In this document: positions 39,601-47,847 of the stretch, piece after piece
How positions within the stretch are numbered: the stretch's first letter is position 1
Layout of the letters: each line of letters starts with the position of its first letter
Source: Metopolophium dirhodum
Taxonomy: Eukaryota; Arthropoda; Insecta; Hemiptera; Aphididae
Assembly: GCF_019925205.1 (NCBI RefSeq)
Contig: NC_083566.1
Location: forward strand, 2,728,001-2,792,000
Direction: 5' to 3'
DNA length: 64,000 bases
Position numbers and translations under genes: made by a program
The notes under the pieces: generated by a model
What the model saw: the letters and a program-made list of their open reading frames with translations, nothing else
Told to the model about the DNA's origin: nothing
The model's database searches: none

Positions 39601-42600
39601 TTTAAGCCGACATGCGCCCTGAATATTATGTTATAAGTTATAACGTTGAATATTATAATTACATCAGTGGTACAAATACTAGAACTATAATTTCAGTTAT
39701 ATCTATTTTTTTCGATTTTTTCTCATTTACAATGAGTGTCAGAACTACCTACAGTTTACCAGTTTAGGTCAGTTTAGGGGATCGTATTACATTTTATTGT
39801 TTCAATTGTGAATTATCATCTAAACATTATCATAGCCCATAAATACTTGTATGTTATTTTTATGTTTCAGCCGCGTTATCAAAACTGATTACGAAAAAGA
39901 AGTCATGAGGTACGCGACGAAAGTCACTTGCAATGCTCACAAGTCCGTGATGGCAAAGTGTAAGCCGGACATGTACGAATATCAATGCGAAGCTAACTTC
40001 TTGCATTACGCTTATTACGTCGGAGGGTGCAGGCATGTGGGCTATAACAATATATGTTGTTCAGGCATGAACGGCGCCGTCCTGCACTACGGACACGCTA
40101 CCGAACCAAACTCTAAAGAGATCCATGACGGCGACATGTGGTATAATATTAAAATAATAAAATATAATACAAGATTTCGTTTATAGGTGTTGACACATGT
40201 AAATTTATTTAAAACTATATCTGTACCTATTAAATATTAGTTGAGTACCAATATATCGCGATGACAAAGAATTCAATGTTCGGAAAAAAAAAATGGTGAT
40301 TCTTATCGTTCATCGTCGTTGTTGAACTATACTATAATTTACCTACTTTCCATAATATAGGTACCAAATCATAAAGAATTAGCATATGCCATATAATGTA
40401 GGCATGCGTCAAAATTGAATAAAACATTTAGTTTTTGACATCAGCGCCGCGATTTTGTATAGGAAACAAAGAACACAGCACGAGATCGATACAGTTTAAA
40501 TTTAATAAATATGTAAATCTCAATTTTTCTTCTTATACCTATTGTGTGCAGTGTCTCGTGTCTCCAAAAAATGCTCGTATGATACATAGGTACAGGATAA
40601 TTTACCATATTGTAGGTATGTTCACCCCGTTTTCCTTCAATAATGAATTATTGAAAGTTTGTGTTTTAGAATTTTTAACTAATAGATATATACTTAAGGA
40701 CCATATTTTCAGATACTTCAATTTTTATATTATTTGAGGAATGCTCTTAAGCAATGGGCTATACGCCAATACTGACTTCTTTTAGATTCTGAACGGAGCG
40801 ATATGAATGTATTGATTTTACAATGATGTATTATTTTTACTTATTTACTTTTTATGTTTTGTGTCTGTTTACACGATAAGTAGTCGAAATAATGCTTCGA
40901 TTTTCAACTTTAGTATCTTGTTTGATGGGAAAGTTAATCTAGTTGGTGCATTCGGTAGGTCAAAATTTAGATTAAGTTCCCAGTAGTTTTCAAAAGTGTC
41001 ATAGTAATGGAAAAGGTTTTTGACAAAAACGATTTTGGTTTTTAGTGTAACTTAAAAACAAATTACTGTAGATAGATGAAACTATTAGGTACTGAATGTT
41101 TATATTAGCATTTTCTATAGGTTAGGTTAGGTTATCATACAATTTTCAAAATATTTTGATTTGGTTTGCTGTTTACAGATATTTTCAGTTTCCATCTTTT
41201 TTAGTTTTTTTTTTAAAAATTGTCAATACATTTGTATTTGTTGGGTCAAAAAGGTTGACAATTTAATATATTGTTACAATGAGAGTTAGTTAAAAAATAT
41301 TTAAAATATTTAGTCACAATTTTTTTTATAAGCATTTAAAGTTTGAATTTTGACAAAAAACGTAAAAATCACGAAAATGTGCAAATTATTTTGTATTAGA
41401 AATTTATATTTTTTTTTTTTAAATCTAAGATTTAAAAATTGAATACAAGATGATTCCTCATGTCATAAGTTTGTTCAGCTTTATCAAAAAAAATGTTTAC
41501 CGGAATGTCAAATAAAATTTTTATGAGCGTTTGAAATTCAAATTCTTACAACATTGGATATTCCTTCGATTTCTCATGTAGCGATTTTCTTATTTTGTTG
41601 TAATTAAAAAACGAATAACTGTAGATACTTGAAATTTACAGCATTATGTTTATTTTTTCAATTATTATACTCGATTTTGGTTTTTGGTGTAACTTAAAAA
41701 CAAATAACCGTAGATAGATGAAATTTTTACTGAATGTTTGTATTCGCGATTTCTAGGTACATCATAAAATTTTCAAAATATTTTGACTCGTCTTGAGCTG
41801 TTTACGGACATAATATAATATTATAGGTCCGTGATAATAAGTTTGGAAGGAATGGGTGACTAGCCAAATTGAAAATTATAGTAATTAATATTAATAATTT
41901 AACATTTTATAATTTGTAAAATATTTCTGAGTGTATAATCAGTATACAATTATAAATAGGTATTACATCAATTTAATATTTTTATACAACTATTTTTTAG
42001 AACTATTGTCATTAAAAAATAGATCTTAATTACTCAGAAACTACTCGTTCAAATTTTGATTTAGTAATATCAACATTTTGAAAAAAATCAATTGCTTAAC
42101 AATTTACAGTAAAAAAGTTGGTTCTCATTTGAAAATAAGTAGTTTGTAACACCCCAGAACACTTATTAAATGGTATAAAATATCTAAGTATTTAAAAATA
42201 TAGTGCTTAAAATTTCCAAAAATTATAATTTTAATAAATTAATTATATTTTGTATGTAAGGAAAAAATGGGGTTGTGCATGCTTGGTGAATCATCCTGTA
42301 TACCTGAATTTGTATTTATTTTTTTATAGTAGAACACACGTGTGGCTTCTTTAAAAAAGTAAGTCGTTCAGTAATGTATTAATATTATGTATATTTTGAT
42401 TATGTCGATACGATGGATGATAAACATTAACTCTATCCGTTGTATAGGTAGGAAATAATAGTTTACAGGCATTCGTTGTAGCGCGTACATATTTTGATTT
42501 TTTTTTCATAATTGTAAATTATCTATAATATAGACATTAGACGTAGTATACCTATAGGTATTTTTTTTTTGTTGTATGACCCGTGTGAATAATCTCTTGA

Positions 42601-45600
42601 TTTCCGTTTTTATAGACTTTGTCATCGTACTATCTGGTATGATGGACAATGGCAAAGAAAATATTACATTTTTATAGTACTAAAAGAAAAAGCCACCTAG
42701 CTAACGCCCATATATCACCTCGATTTCTCGACGGAATTTGTTCTAAACTCTTTAAGTACCTACAACATTTTATATCAAGCCATTTCTACCTTAAATGTAC
42801 CTATACTCGCTAGCAGCTGCATCCAAAATCACAGATCTTATGTAGCATAGCCTCATAGTATTATAATTATGCACTGCGCTTATGGAACTATGCGAATAAT
42901 AAGTAATAAGTAGGAAACGGATCTTATTGTAATAAAAAAAATCAAAATATGTACATAAATATGTACTTATTTTTATTGAAATATGTAAAAAACAATCAAA
43001 ATATGTAACAACCGCTTAACAAATATAAAAATATTAAAATCTTATCTCTTATCTAATTATTAAAACAATCTGAAACTACATGTTGTCTAAGATTTAAAAA
43101 TGTAAAATGGCGGCGATTTGGTCGTAAAATGTTTTTATATTGACTGAATGAACGTTCCACATCGACTGACGTAATGATAGCATACTTCATATTAACTATA
43201 TAAAGTGGTGTAAGTTCGACATCCAATAATTCTGTTGGATTTAGTCCTTGGAGTATATATCTCTAAATATTTTTTAAATTTTTCAGTCCTTGATTTTTTT
43301 CTATCACATTTTTATATTTCAAATTTCAAGTTTCCAGTTGTTTTATAGTACAAATCAAAAAACCAAAATTAGCAGAAATATATGTTAAATTATTATTTTC
43401 CATCAAATTATTAGCATCGATAACGGTGGCAGTTTCAATATTTAGATTTGAAATTATATTTTTAACTACCACTTCCTTATTTTATATTTTTATCGTCCGG
43501 CATTACCAAGATCAACAATAACTGAAATAGTTCTAATGTATATAGTGGCATGCCACGTGCCGGAAAAAAGTACCTAGGTAAATGCCAAAATTGCTAATCT
43601 TGTTAATTTAGTCGAAGCAGATAATGTTTAGTAATCGAAAATTAATGAAAAAATCAAAAATTACCAAAATATTTAAAGTAAATTTGGGCTTATTTTAATT
43701 GAAATGATCTTAATCGTACACATTTTTATCAGATTAAAAATATCTCATTTCAATAAAAATATGTATTTACAATAAAATCCGTTCCCTAGTAATAAGTAAT
43801 AGGTAAATGACTTATATTGATTAGGTATAATACAATAGTTGATGAGTTATTAGTTATTACGGTTATCTGATTTAATATTAAATTAGTTGTCAAAATAAAT
43901 GTATTGAACATGTGTTTGTTGGTTTGCAGTCTGTTTGACATGGGAGCATCGTACAGCGGCTATACGGCAGACGTGACCGTATCGTTTCCAGCTAATGGAA
44001 AGTTCACCGATGATCAACGCGCGATTTATAATGCCGTGCTTGCGGCCAGCCGTGCCGTTATGAACGCCATAAAACCAGGTATACATTTGCTAGGCTGTTA
44101 ATATGGGCTCACTTGAATTCCTCCTGTTGACCCTCAGAATTCAGATACCCCTCCCACGATTTTCAAATCAATGCAATTTTAACTGTCAAATATTGTTTTT
44201 TTATCAATCGTAGTTTCGTTATCATGACAAAAATAATGTTATAGGTTAGGTAATATAATTGAGTTTTATTTGATTTTTTGTAGTAATATGATATTCTTTT
44301 TTTGTAATAAGCAGGACGGTTTATAAAGTATATTTTTTTAATTGGCTTTAGCTGCTTATGCTATTTATCTATAAACGTAGATTTATGTAGGTAATACATT
44401 AGCGGACCTACCTATATGGTTGCACATTATAACTGGTTAAATAATAGTAGCTATCAAAAAATTACCACTTTTCACCCTGTTTCTCCAAACACGCAAGTAT
44501 CCACACAACCATCATTGTCTGAGCCCGATATTAAAGTAAAGTTGTTTTAGGTGTTTCCTGGGTGGATATGCACATACTGGCCAACAAAGTTACGCTTAAA
44601 GAGCTGCGCGAAATTGATTTACTTCGCGGTGACGTCGACGAAATGTACGAAGCCGGTCTTGCCGCCATATTTCAACCACACGGGCTTGGGCATCTACTGG
44701 GAATTGATGTGCACGATGTCGGTGGTTACTTGGAAGGACATCCGGACAGGCCGCTAAAGCCAGGCGTCAAGGCCCTGAGAACGGCTAGAAACTTGGAAGC
44801 GGGCATGGCACTCACTGTTGAGCCGGGGTGTTATTTCATCGAACCGGTATAACAATATATTTTTTTTTAAATTTTATTTGATTTGATGTTTTTGAATTTG
44901 TTTATTGTAATGTGGAGTGTGATGTTGCGCCCCTGGCGTCTTTTAGGTCGTTTATTCGTATGTAATGTATGCCGAACGGTGGCTAAGCAGGCAGGGAAGT
45001 TGAGATTAACCCCTGTCCCAAAATTTTCTAGATTAGGCAATTTATTTTGAAATGCCTTTTACTTTCTTGATTTTTAATCAATTAAGTATGGTAAATGGCA
45101 ATTGAAATGAAAAAAGTCTGAACTTTGAAAACTTCAAGAATTTGTGTTAAATAGAAAAATAATAAAAATGTAACTCAGTTATGATAAGTAGGTGTGTAAT
45201 TTAGCTAGCTTTAATATAAAATATTAATGAGAGAGATAATATATCACACCCAAGCGGTATAACCACTTGATTCCATAAAAACGTCGGCATAAACAGTCCC
45301 AACATTTCTATTTTTTAACTTTTCTCATAAACTATGATAGCTAGAAGGTTGGTTGATAACTCAATAAAAAACAATTATCAAGTAGATACTAAATGTGGAA
45401 TTATTTTTTTTTCTAAAAATTTTTTTTCACAGATAAAAAAAGAGTTATTTTTCGCTAGATTTTCATTTAGCGAGGTAGATTTCCAAAACTGGAGAACGGA
45501 TTTTGTTGTTTGGGGTCTTGTTAGATTCACATTGGCTAGGACAAGTGCAGTGAAGATTTTCAGAACTTTATCTCCAATCGTTAATTTACTACAAAGCTGT

Positions 45601-47232
45601 AAAGCTGAAAAACATCAAAAAACGCCCAATAAAATTTGTTTTAATTTTTTTTAATGTTCTGCAGTGAATTAACTATTAAAGATAAAGTTTTGAAAATCTT
45701 CACTGCACTTCTCCTAACCAATGTTAATGTAACAAGACCCCAAACAACGAAATCCGCTCTCTGGTTTTGGAGATCTATCTCACTAAATGAAAATGAAAAT
45801 GATTTTTGTGGGGCTGTTCACACCGACATTTTTCTGGATTTAAATTGTTATACCTTGGGTGTTATTATCAGTTAATACATTTCTAAAAATTAAAAATCAA
45901 AAAGTTTACATGCCGATCCCTGACTTGGCAATCGTTTTTTGTTAGCGAAGGTCACCCAATTTCTATACTAACCCCTCTAAATATACGTCTCAGTAGATCT
46001 AGATACTAAACTAATCGCGATTTCAAACTTTATCGTGCGAATGTTTCAGCTGTTAAAGCGGGCTCTCAGTGATCCGGTACTGTCCAGGTTCTTAAACGAA
46101 AAAGTGCTGAAACGGTTTTGGAAGTTTGGTGGCGTGCGTATAGAAGACAACATTTTTGTTACGGAACGTGGAATCGAAAACTACACCCCAGTACCAAGGA
46201 CGTAAGTTCAAAGTTTAAAGTATTGAGTATTATACTTTTTTCGATGGGATATCGACGGGTATGTTTGCCATTTCTGCTTATCAGTATTGAAAAAGACCAC
46301 GCGATCTATAAATTATATCCCAGTGGGTTTTGAGCCAATATTACTTGAGTAAAAAACTCCTGCAGTTGTCGAGTTAAACCATAAATAATGATAACTAGGG
46401 CTAGGATTTATAAGCATAAGTATGTTTTTTCCAACGTCTTTTTAAAATTTGTTTAGTTATGTCTATGAATCACCTAATATTGATACAAATGATTTATTTT
46501 TTTATTTTGTTTATTTTAAGAACCATGCACATACTATATAGCATATTATTGCATACTTTAACTTTAAACAAGAAAAATGCATGTCTTATGTTATATATAA
46601 ATGAAAGTAGTGTAAAAGTAGTGTAGATACCATGACGTATACGGTCCTAATTTAATTTTCATATAATCAGTAATTTTCTTGACTGACGAAAAATAATGTA
46701 AAAATGTATTGAAAATACTATAGATTTATTTAAAAGTAAAACCGACAAACATTAATTTTGCTTACATAAAAAATAAATGTATTACATTTATTTTAAAATT
46801 ATTAGATGCTGTACTCTTTCATTTAATGATGGTGGGGAGATTATTGGTAAATTAATATTATAATTTCATTGCATATTCCAATAAAATTAAATGCATATTT
46901 TACTATTTTATATTGCATACTATAAATCCTAGCCTCAGATTTATTATCATTAGTTAATTTTTTTGGATTTTTTGACAAATTAAAAATATTTGTGTTCCAA
47001 TATTCTGGCCTATAATACAATGTCTTTGATGGTGGTTAATGACAGAGCTTAGATTTTTAGTATCGTACTATTGCTTCTTGGGGAAATACGTAAGAGGGAT
47101 GGCAAACATCGGTGTAACATTTACTATGTAACTACTAACTGCGATAATGTTAATGTGTGTGTTAATTCTTTATTTTGTGTTAGTGTCGAAGAAATTGAAG
47201 AGTGGATGAGTAAAAAAGAAACAGTCGCTTAG
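18622..47232 (+). CDS. PEPD: Xaa-Pro dipeptidase (prolidase), 11 exons
   Basis: Joining 11 exons gives 1461 coding bases, 486 residues plus stop, against 493 in human PEPD. The enzyme is a cytosolic M24B metallopeptidase that splits dipeptides with C-terminal proline or hydroxyproline. The residues expected for the dinuclear Mn site are all present: D275 (CLFDMG), D286 (YTADVT), H369 (PHGLGH), E412 (TVEPG) and E452 (VRIED); catalytic histidines H254 (VLHYGH) and H376 (GIDVHD) are also present. The N-terminal part (LAVPMELYKLNRERL, VLLQGG, YCTDVD) is the non-catalytic M24B N-domain. All exon phases agree. Introns are 87, 6443, 3258, 4132, 299, 6485, 3789, 472, 1203 and 982 bases. Intron 2 is GC-AG; intron 6 contains a FASTKD gene on the other strand. 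Exon 1 is the least certain; all else is very secure. Confidence 0.96.
18723..18906 (+). CDS. PEPD: PEPD exon 2
   Basis: Acceptor ACATTAG; encodes the FSLGEHTLAVPMELYKLNRE region through DVDYIFRQ. The exon must end at CAG in phase 0 to join exon 3, and the next bases are GCAAGT, a GC donor. Confidence 0.92.
19160..20500 (+). repeat. TCTGAGCG-family repeat, reference copy B
   Basis: The most complete copy in the window. The left end is AAGGTGGATAAGTGGATG; then GTACAGTAGGTTACAAGTGG and CACTGTAATGGATGGTGTT; a palindrome (ATGATATAATATCAT); and GATTCTGAGCG at about 19276. The interior repeats AACTTTAAATGCTTATAA and TTTTTACxCAACAxATAA. The right end is CGCTCAGAATCTAAAAT, the inverse of the internal GATTCTGAGCG. 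There is no coding capacity. It lies in PEPD intron 2. Confidence 0.78.
21290..22288 (+). repeat. TCTGAGCG-family repeat copy C
   Basis: Same interior and right end (CACTCAGAATTTAAAATTAG) as copy B, with the left end missing. PEPD intron 2. Confidence 0.7.
23820..23845. repeat. (CAA)n microsatellite
   Basis: About eight CAA units in PEPD intron 2. Confidence 0.9.
24461..25110 (+). repeat. TCTGAGCG-family repeat copy D
   Basis: Both ends present: AAGGTGGGCAAGTGGGTG on the left and CTGCTCAGAATCTAAAAT on the right. It is about half the length of copy B, through internal deletion. A short reversed fragment of the same family follows to about 25240. PEPD intron 2. Confidence 0.75.
25350..25541 (+). 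CDS. PEPD: PEPD exon 3
   Basis: Acceptor TTATTTTAG, donor GTAATA. 64 codons in phase 0 encode EPYFHWTFGVSEPDCYG... NYASYADT, matching the prolidase N-domain. Confidence 0.95.
26122..26370. mobile_element. Possible short inverted-repeat element
   Basis: AAGCAGTAACTCC at about 26122 is mirrored by GGAGTTACTGCTT at about 26355. A nested AAGCAGTA/TTACTGCTT hairpin sits at the right end. There is no other support. PEPD intron 3. Confidence 0.35.
27690..27960 (+). mobile_element. Possible Helitron-like terminus
   Basis: The stretch tttcacggtgtta... gaactcctccgtaacggct followed by agattttaatgaaatg resembles a sequence form I recall from the 5' ends of many insect Helitrons (CACGGTGTT, ACTCCTCCGxAACGGCT, GATTTxxATGAAAT). 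No matching 3' hairpin end was found. PEPD intron 3. Confidence 0.35.
28800..28847 (+). CDS. PEPD: PEPD exon 4 (48 bases)
   Basis: Acceptor TTTATTAG, donor GTAAGT. 16 codons: LGETLNALKPSLILTL, matching the prolidase stretch before the NTDSG region. Confidence 0.93.
28959..29492. mobile_element. hAT-like element, GGTCAAA family, carrying a TCTGAGCG fragment
   Basis: The left end AGTGGGGGTCAAATGATTTTG and right end CCGTTTGACCACTACTG match the element at 8157-8901. Inside, from about 29006, lies AGATTCTGAGCGGAGCGATG and more of the TCTGAGCG family in reverse orientation to about 29440, so one element is nested in or fused with the other. PEPD intron 4. Confidence 0.6.
29493..32095. other. PEPD intron 4, middle part
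   Basis: AT-rich intronic DNA. A few short frames look like chance. No repeat ends were recognised. Confidence 0.5.
32100..32910 (-). repeat. TCTGAGCG-family repeat copy F
   Basis: Reverse orientation, diverged. It contains aaatctaagattttaaaatg, the tatgagcgtttgaa and ggatatccacccaatttctcatg segments, and at its right side ACTCAGAATTGATTTTCATA with ATTACAATGACC, the reversed left end of the family. It reaches to within about 70 bases of PEPD exon 5. Confidence 0.6.
32980..33041 (+). CDS. PEPD: PEPD exon 5 (62 bases)
   Basis: Acceptor is a long T run plus TAG; donor GTAAAA. Encodes FGKNTDSDMTCKEAHFEGID plus two bases of the next codon. Confidence 0.93.
33076..33290 (-). mobile_element. SINE in PEPD intron 5, antisense
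   Basis: Read on the - strand, the head is CTGGTGTGGCTCGGTGGTTGG, an A-box-like sequence. The body (CTAATTCTTGGATGG, ACCATCC, GAGCCTTGCCC, ATAAACGTGTTCCTCAACCA) parallels the copy at 17109. The tail (GCTAGTAACC... GCTTAAGATCAAT) runs into the poly(T) seen on the + strand at about 33070-33086. It fills most of a 299-base intron. Confidence 0.72.
33341..33385 (+). CDS. PEPD: PEPD exon 6 (45 bases)
   Basis: Acceptor AAATTAAG, donor GTAAGT. Encodes RFTLDNKILHKIIADC with split codons at both ends, matching the stretch before the CRVxKTD motif. Confidence 0.93.
33425..33430 (-). terminator. Poly(A) signal of the nested FASTKD gene
   Basis: TTTATT on the + strand is AATAAA on the - strand, three bases past the FASTKD stop codon. 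Cleavage 10-30 bases on would fall at about 33395-33415, just short of PEPD exon 6. Confidence 0.55.
33434..35431 (-). CDS. FAST kinase domain-containing protein (FASTKD family), intronless, nested in PEPD intron 6
   Basis: One uninterrupted frame of 665 residues. FASTKD proteins act in mitochondria, mostly in RNA granules, and control the processing, stability or translation of mitochondrial transcripts. The N-terminus (residues 1-32) is basic with no acidic residue, as in a mitochondrial presequence. A helical-repeat middle leads to a FAST_1-like domain at about 418-485 (FWPFGQLNYKPKSALEFW), a FAST_2-like domain at about 498-585 (KLKIIDQCMTLECDHYRGPV, then LPLMSIYIIDALV) and a C-terminal RAP domain at about 597-655 (IRHFRKIGLNVMSI, LKYPAELTEYI). 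Length fits the family (about 630-850). I cannot say which FASTKD paralogue it is. The ATG at 35431 is the first in frame. Lack of introns could mean an old retrocopy or intron loss, but the intact frame argues that it works. Confidence 0.93.
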   Translation of the reverse strand: MSRIVIQQLFINRVNYLNALKAINITQYRYKADRFGHTFAFIQEGAEIRELPLIVRNVCSNEICCDEECTGTGETEINNDELVNKLNNLKNETDRKKADEEIVDVIRGFKKCSSVKSLVDLLEIVMLDEITPAVALCALKKIVELENFKFHVATNKLSSILDTKPNIDYTKTPILEKLLEIIMKGDNNSAVVGTLELIPIDRVRVLPLDTFKNKISEDILCRVTENKLNIDNLCRSIDAFSKLNEVKTADQLWIGIMEKSDQINEKNVIQVFRILHLLKKSRKTIMNLLERRLKHFWHHLCTDDLIEMLYIIRLTKSSSNIILKTTSRWINTNIHTMSENNLTSIVNELNNSNYVDIGIVRALERYIKAKHSTINSPLLMVEIMNYCSKFNVRSENIFEGCAKYIIQFGSNITPSQFRDLFWPFGQLNYKPKSALEFWIKVENIMNKEFHNFKTQETIDILLSCVFLEKQPLNFVHRVFNTSFLHNLYSEGGNNDYTKIKLKIIDQCMTLECDHYRGPVLPRDKFAKSLWCDFRIKRLLKEINSTLENTFQGYKISYSTILSQLPLMSIYIIDALVHPVKFELNSRYINFKKHAGLCTVILVHLPEHYCWEKEHLTGIETTRIRHFRKIGLNVMSINYKKILELKYPAELTEYINNSYKSMLAPC
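35432..36640. other. FASTKD upstream region inside PEPD intron 6
   Basis: This should hold the FASTKD promoter and 5' UTR, read leftward. CpG-bearing sequence near 35880-36130 is richer than the intron around it, which would suit a promoter. A 62-codon Cys-rich frame at 35968-36156 on the + strand has no recognisable homology. Confidence 0.35.
36641..38034. mobile_element. hAT-like element, CAGTGGCGCAACTAGGG family
   Basis: The left end CAGTGGCGCAACTAGGG (then poly-G) mirrors the right end, a poly-C followed by CCCTAGTTGTGC; the last CACTG bases on the right are lost or mutated. The left flank is tttataac and the right flank ttataagt. The roughly 1.4 kb interior is AT-rich with no intact transposase. 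It lies in PEPD intron 6. Confidence 0.6.
38035..39870. other. Rest of PEPD intron 6
   Basis: AT-rich intronic sequence with no recognisable gene or bounded repeat. Confidence 0.5.
39871..40140 (+). CDS. PEPD: PEPD exon 7
   Basis: Acceptor TTTATGTTTCAG; donor GTATAA. Encodes the start of the M24 domain from CRVIKTDYEKEVMRY to HDGDM, including H254 in VLHYGH. The codon for C272 is split across intron 7. Confidence 0.96.
40788..41825 (-). repeat. TCTGAGCG-family repeat copy G
   Basis: Starts with AGATTCTGAACGGAGCGAT, the reversed right end of the family, and runs through the shared interior. The segment at about 41030-41200 (gattttggtttttagtgtaac... aatattttgat) recurs at about 41675-41800, so two partial copies are joined. 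The family's other end is missing. It lies in PEPD intron 7. Confidence 0.7.
41960..42310. repeat. Interspersed repeat ending in GAATCATCCTGTAT
   Basis: The core (actactcgttcaaattttg, ttaacaatttacag, ggttctcatttgaaaa) recurs at about 62100-62230 and, inverted, at about 61890-61950. The end atgcttggtgaatcatcctgtata is the complement of the start-like sequence at about 61707 (tacagggtacttaaaccaagc). The class is unknown. Confidence 0.5.
42911..43788 (-). mobile_element. hAT element with decayed transposase, 8 bp TSD
   Basis: The inverted ends are TAGGAAACGGATCTTATTG and CAATAAAATCCGTTCCCTA in matching order (two mismatches, one gap). A perfect 8 bp duplication, gtaataag, flanks both sides (42903-42910 and 43789-43796). 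Inside on the - strand is a C-terminal hAT transposase remnant. The 878 bp size is too short for a full transposase, so it is an internally deleted, dead or non-autonomous copy. It lies in PEPD intron 7. Confidence 0.88.
43079..43245 (-). pseudogene. hAT transposase C-terminal (dimerisation) fragment
   Basis: Read on the - strand the frame gives NPTELLDVELTPLYIV, then the hallmark VDVERSFSQYKNILRPNRRH and a following leucine/phenylalanine-rich end. This is the conserved hAT C-terminal dimerisation motif. Upstream coding is lost. It supports the hAT call for the surrounding element. Confidence 0.85.
43930..44078 (+). CDS. PEPD: PEPD exon 8
   Basis: Acceptor TTTGCAG, donor GTATAC. Encodes the metal ligands D275 (LFDMG) and D286 (YTADVT) and the SFPANGKFT motif. 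Confidence 0.96.
44551..44846 (+). CDS. PEPD: PEPD exon 9
   Basis: Acceptor GTTGTTTTAG, donor GTATAA. Encodes PHGLGHLLGIDVHDVGG (ligand H369, catalytic H376) and the TVEPG motif with ligand E412. The residue after EPG is Cys, where human has Ile. Confidence 0.96.
45235..45870. mobile_element. Foldback (hairpin) element in PEPD intron 9
   Basis: The whole 0.64 kb is one imperfect inverted repeat. Outer arm: cacacccaagcggtataacc on the left against ggttata-type ttgttataccttgggtgt on the right. Inner arm: ttgttgtttggggtcttgtt, cagtgaagattttcag and actttatct on the left against agataaagt, gaaaatcttcactgca and aacaagaccccaaacaacga on the right. The unpaired centre is about 45590-45665. There is no coding. 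Transcribed within the PEPD pre-mRNA, it would form a long double-stranded stem. Confidence 0.8.
46050..46201 (+). CDS. PEPD: PEPD exon 10
   Basis: Acceptor GAATGTTTCAG, donor GTAAGT. Encodes LLKRALSDPVLSRFLNEKVL through FGGVRIED (ligand E452) to TPVPRT. Confidence 0.96.
47184..47232 (+). CDS. PEPD: PEPD exon 11 (stop codon)
   Basis: Acceptor TTTTGTGTTAG. Encodes VEEIEEWMSKKETVA and TAG, matching the VEEIEACM end of prolidases. Confidence 0.95.
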
Positions 47233-47606
47233 ATCAATGTCATCGAATATGATACGTTGCACCATTTATTTGTATTAATTGATCAACAATATTACTTATT
47301 TTAATAACTAAATGGGAAATGTTTAAAAACAAATTATACTTATTTTCAGAATTATTGCTCAATTTGTTTATTTTATATACAGTTTATCATATTATTATGT
47401 ATAATATTGTAAAAAATAGATTTAGCTGCAGTGATTATAAACTTAGTAACTTAATTTTATATATGGTTTATAAATATGGTATAGTATGGTAGATAACATA
47501 ACAAAACGTGTTAATTCGTTTATTATAATAATTAGTGTGGATTTCGGCTTTGGATATTTACGGATTTTTTTAATCGCGTCACGAGTAACATACTGTTATA
47601 ATATTT
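47233..47606. other. Convergent 3' ends of PEPD and the UGT gene
   Basis: The stop codons of the two converging genes are 374 bases apart. A - strand AATAAA (47519-47524) would serve the UGT gene. The nearest + strand AATAAA I see after PEPD is at 47644-47649, inside the UGT last exon, so the transcripts may overlap. Confidence 0.5.
47519..47524 (-). terminator. Candidate poly(A) signal of the UGT gene
   Basis: AATAAA on the - strand, 82 bases past the UGT stop codon. Confidence 0.5.
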
Positions 47607-47847
47607 TTATCGTATACATTTTTTTACTCGAAACGCTATGTAAAATAAAAATAACAAAATCGACAGCCCGACGCTGACCACGTCTAACAAAAAATATTGA
47701 TAAAAATCAAAATCCATCGCCAGAGATGCAGTGTTGGTCAAATTCCCGTGCCTGATCACGTACTCGGTCCAAAATACGGCCGTTTCCAGTGCACTTGACG
47801 GCCTGTCCCTGAATCTTGCTGACAACTTGGATGCCTTTGACTTGTAT
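47607..47847 (-). CDS. UGT exon 4 (membrane anchor)
   Basis: Acceptor TATTTAAG. Encodes KYKSKASKLSARFRDRPSS, the EYVIRHG motif, the transmembrane helix and the stop. Confidence 0.94.

Noticed and set aside
40435..40737. A 100-codon frame in PEPD intron 7
   Set aside because: Composition is that of translated AT-rich intron; no domain.
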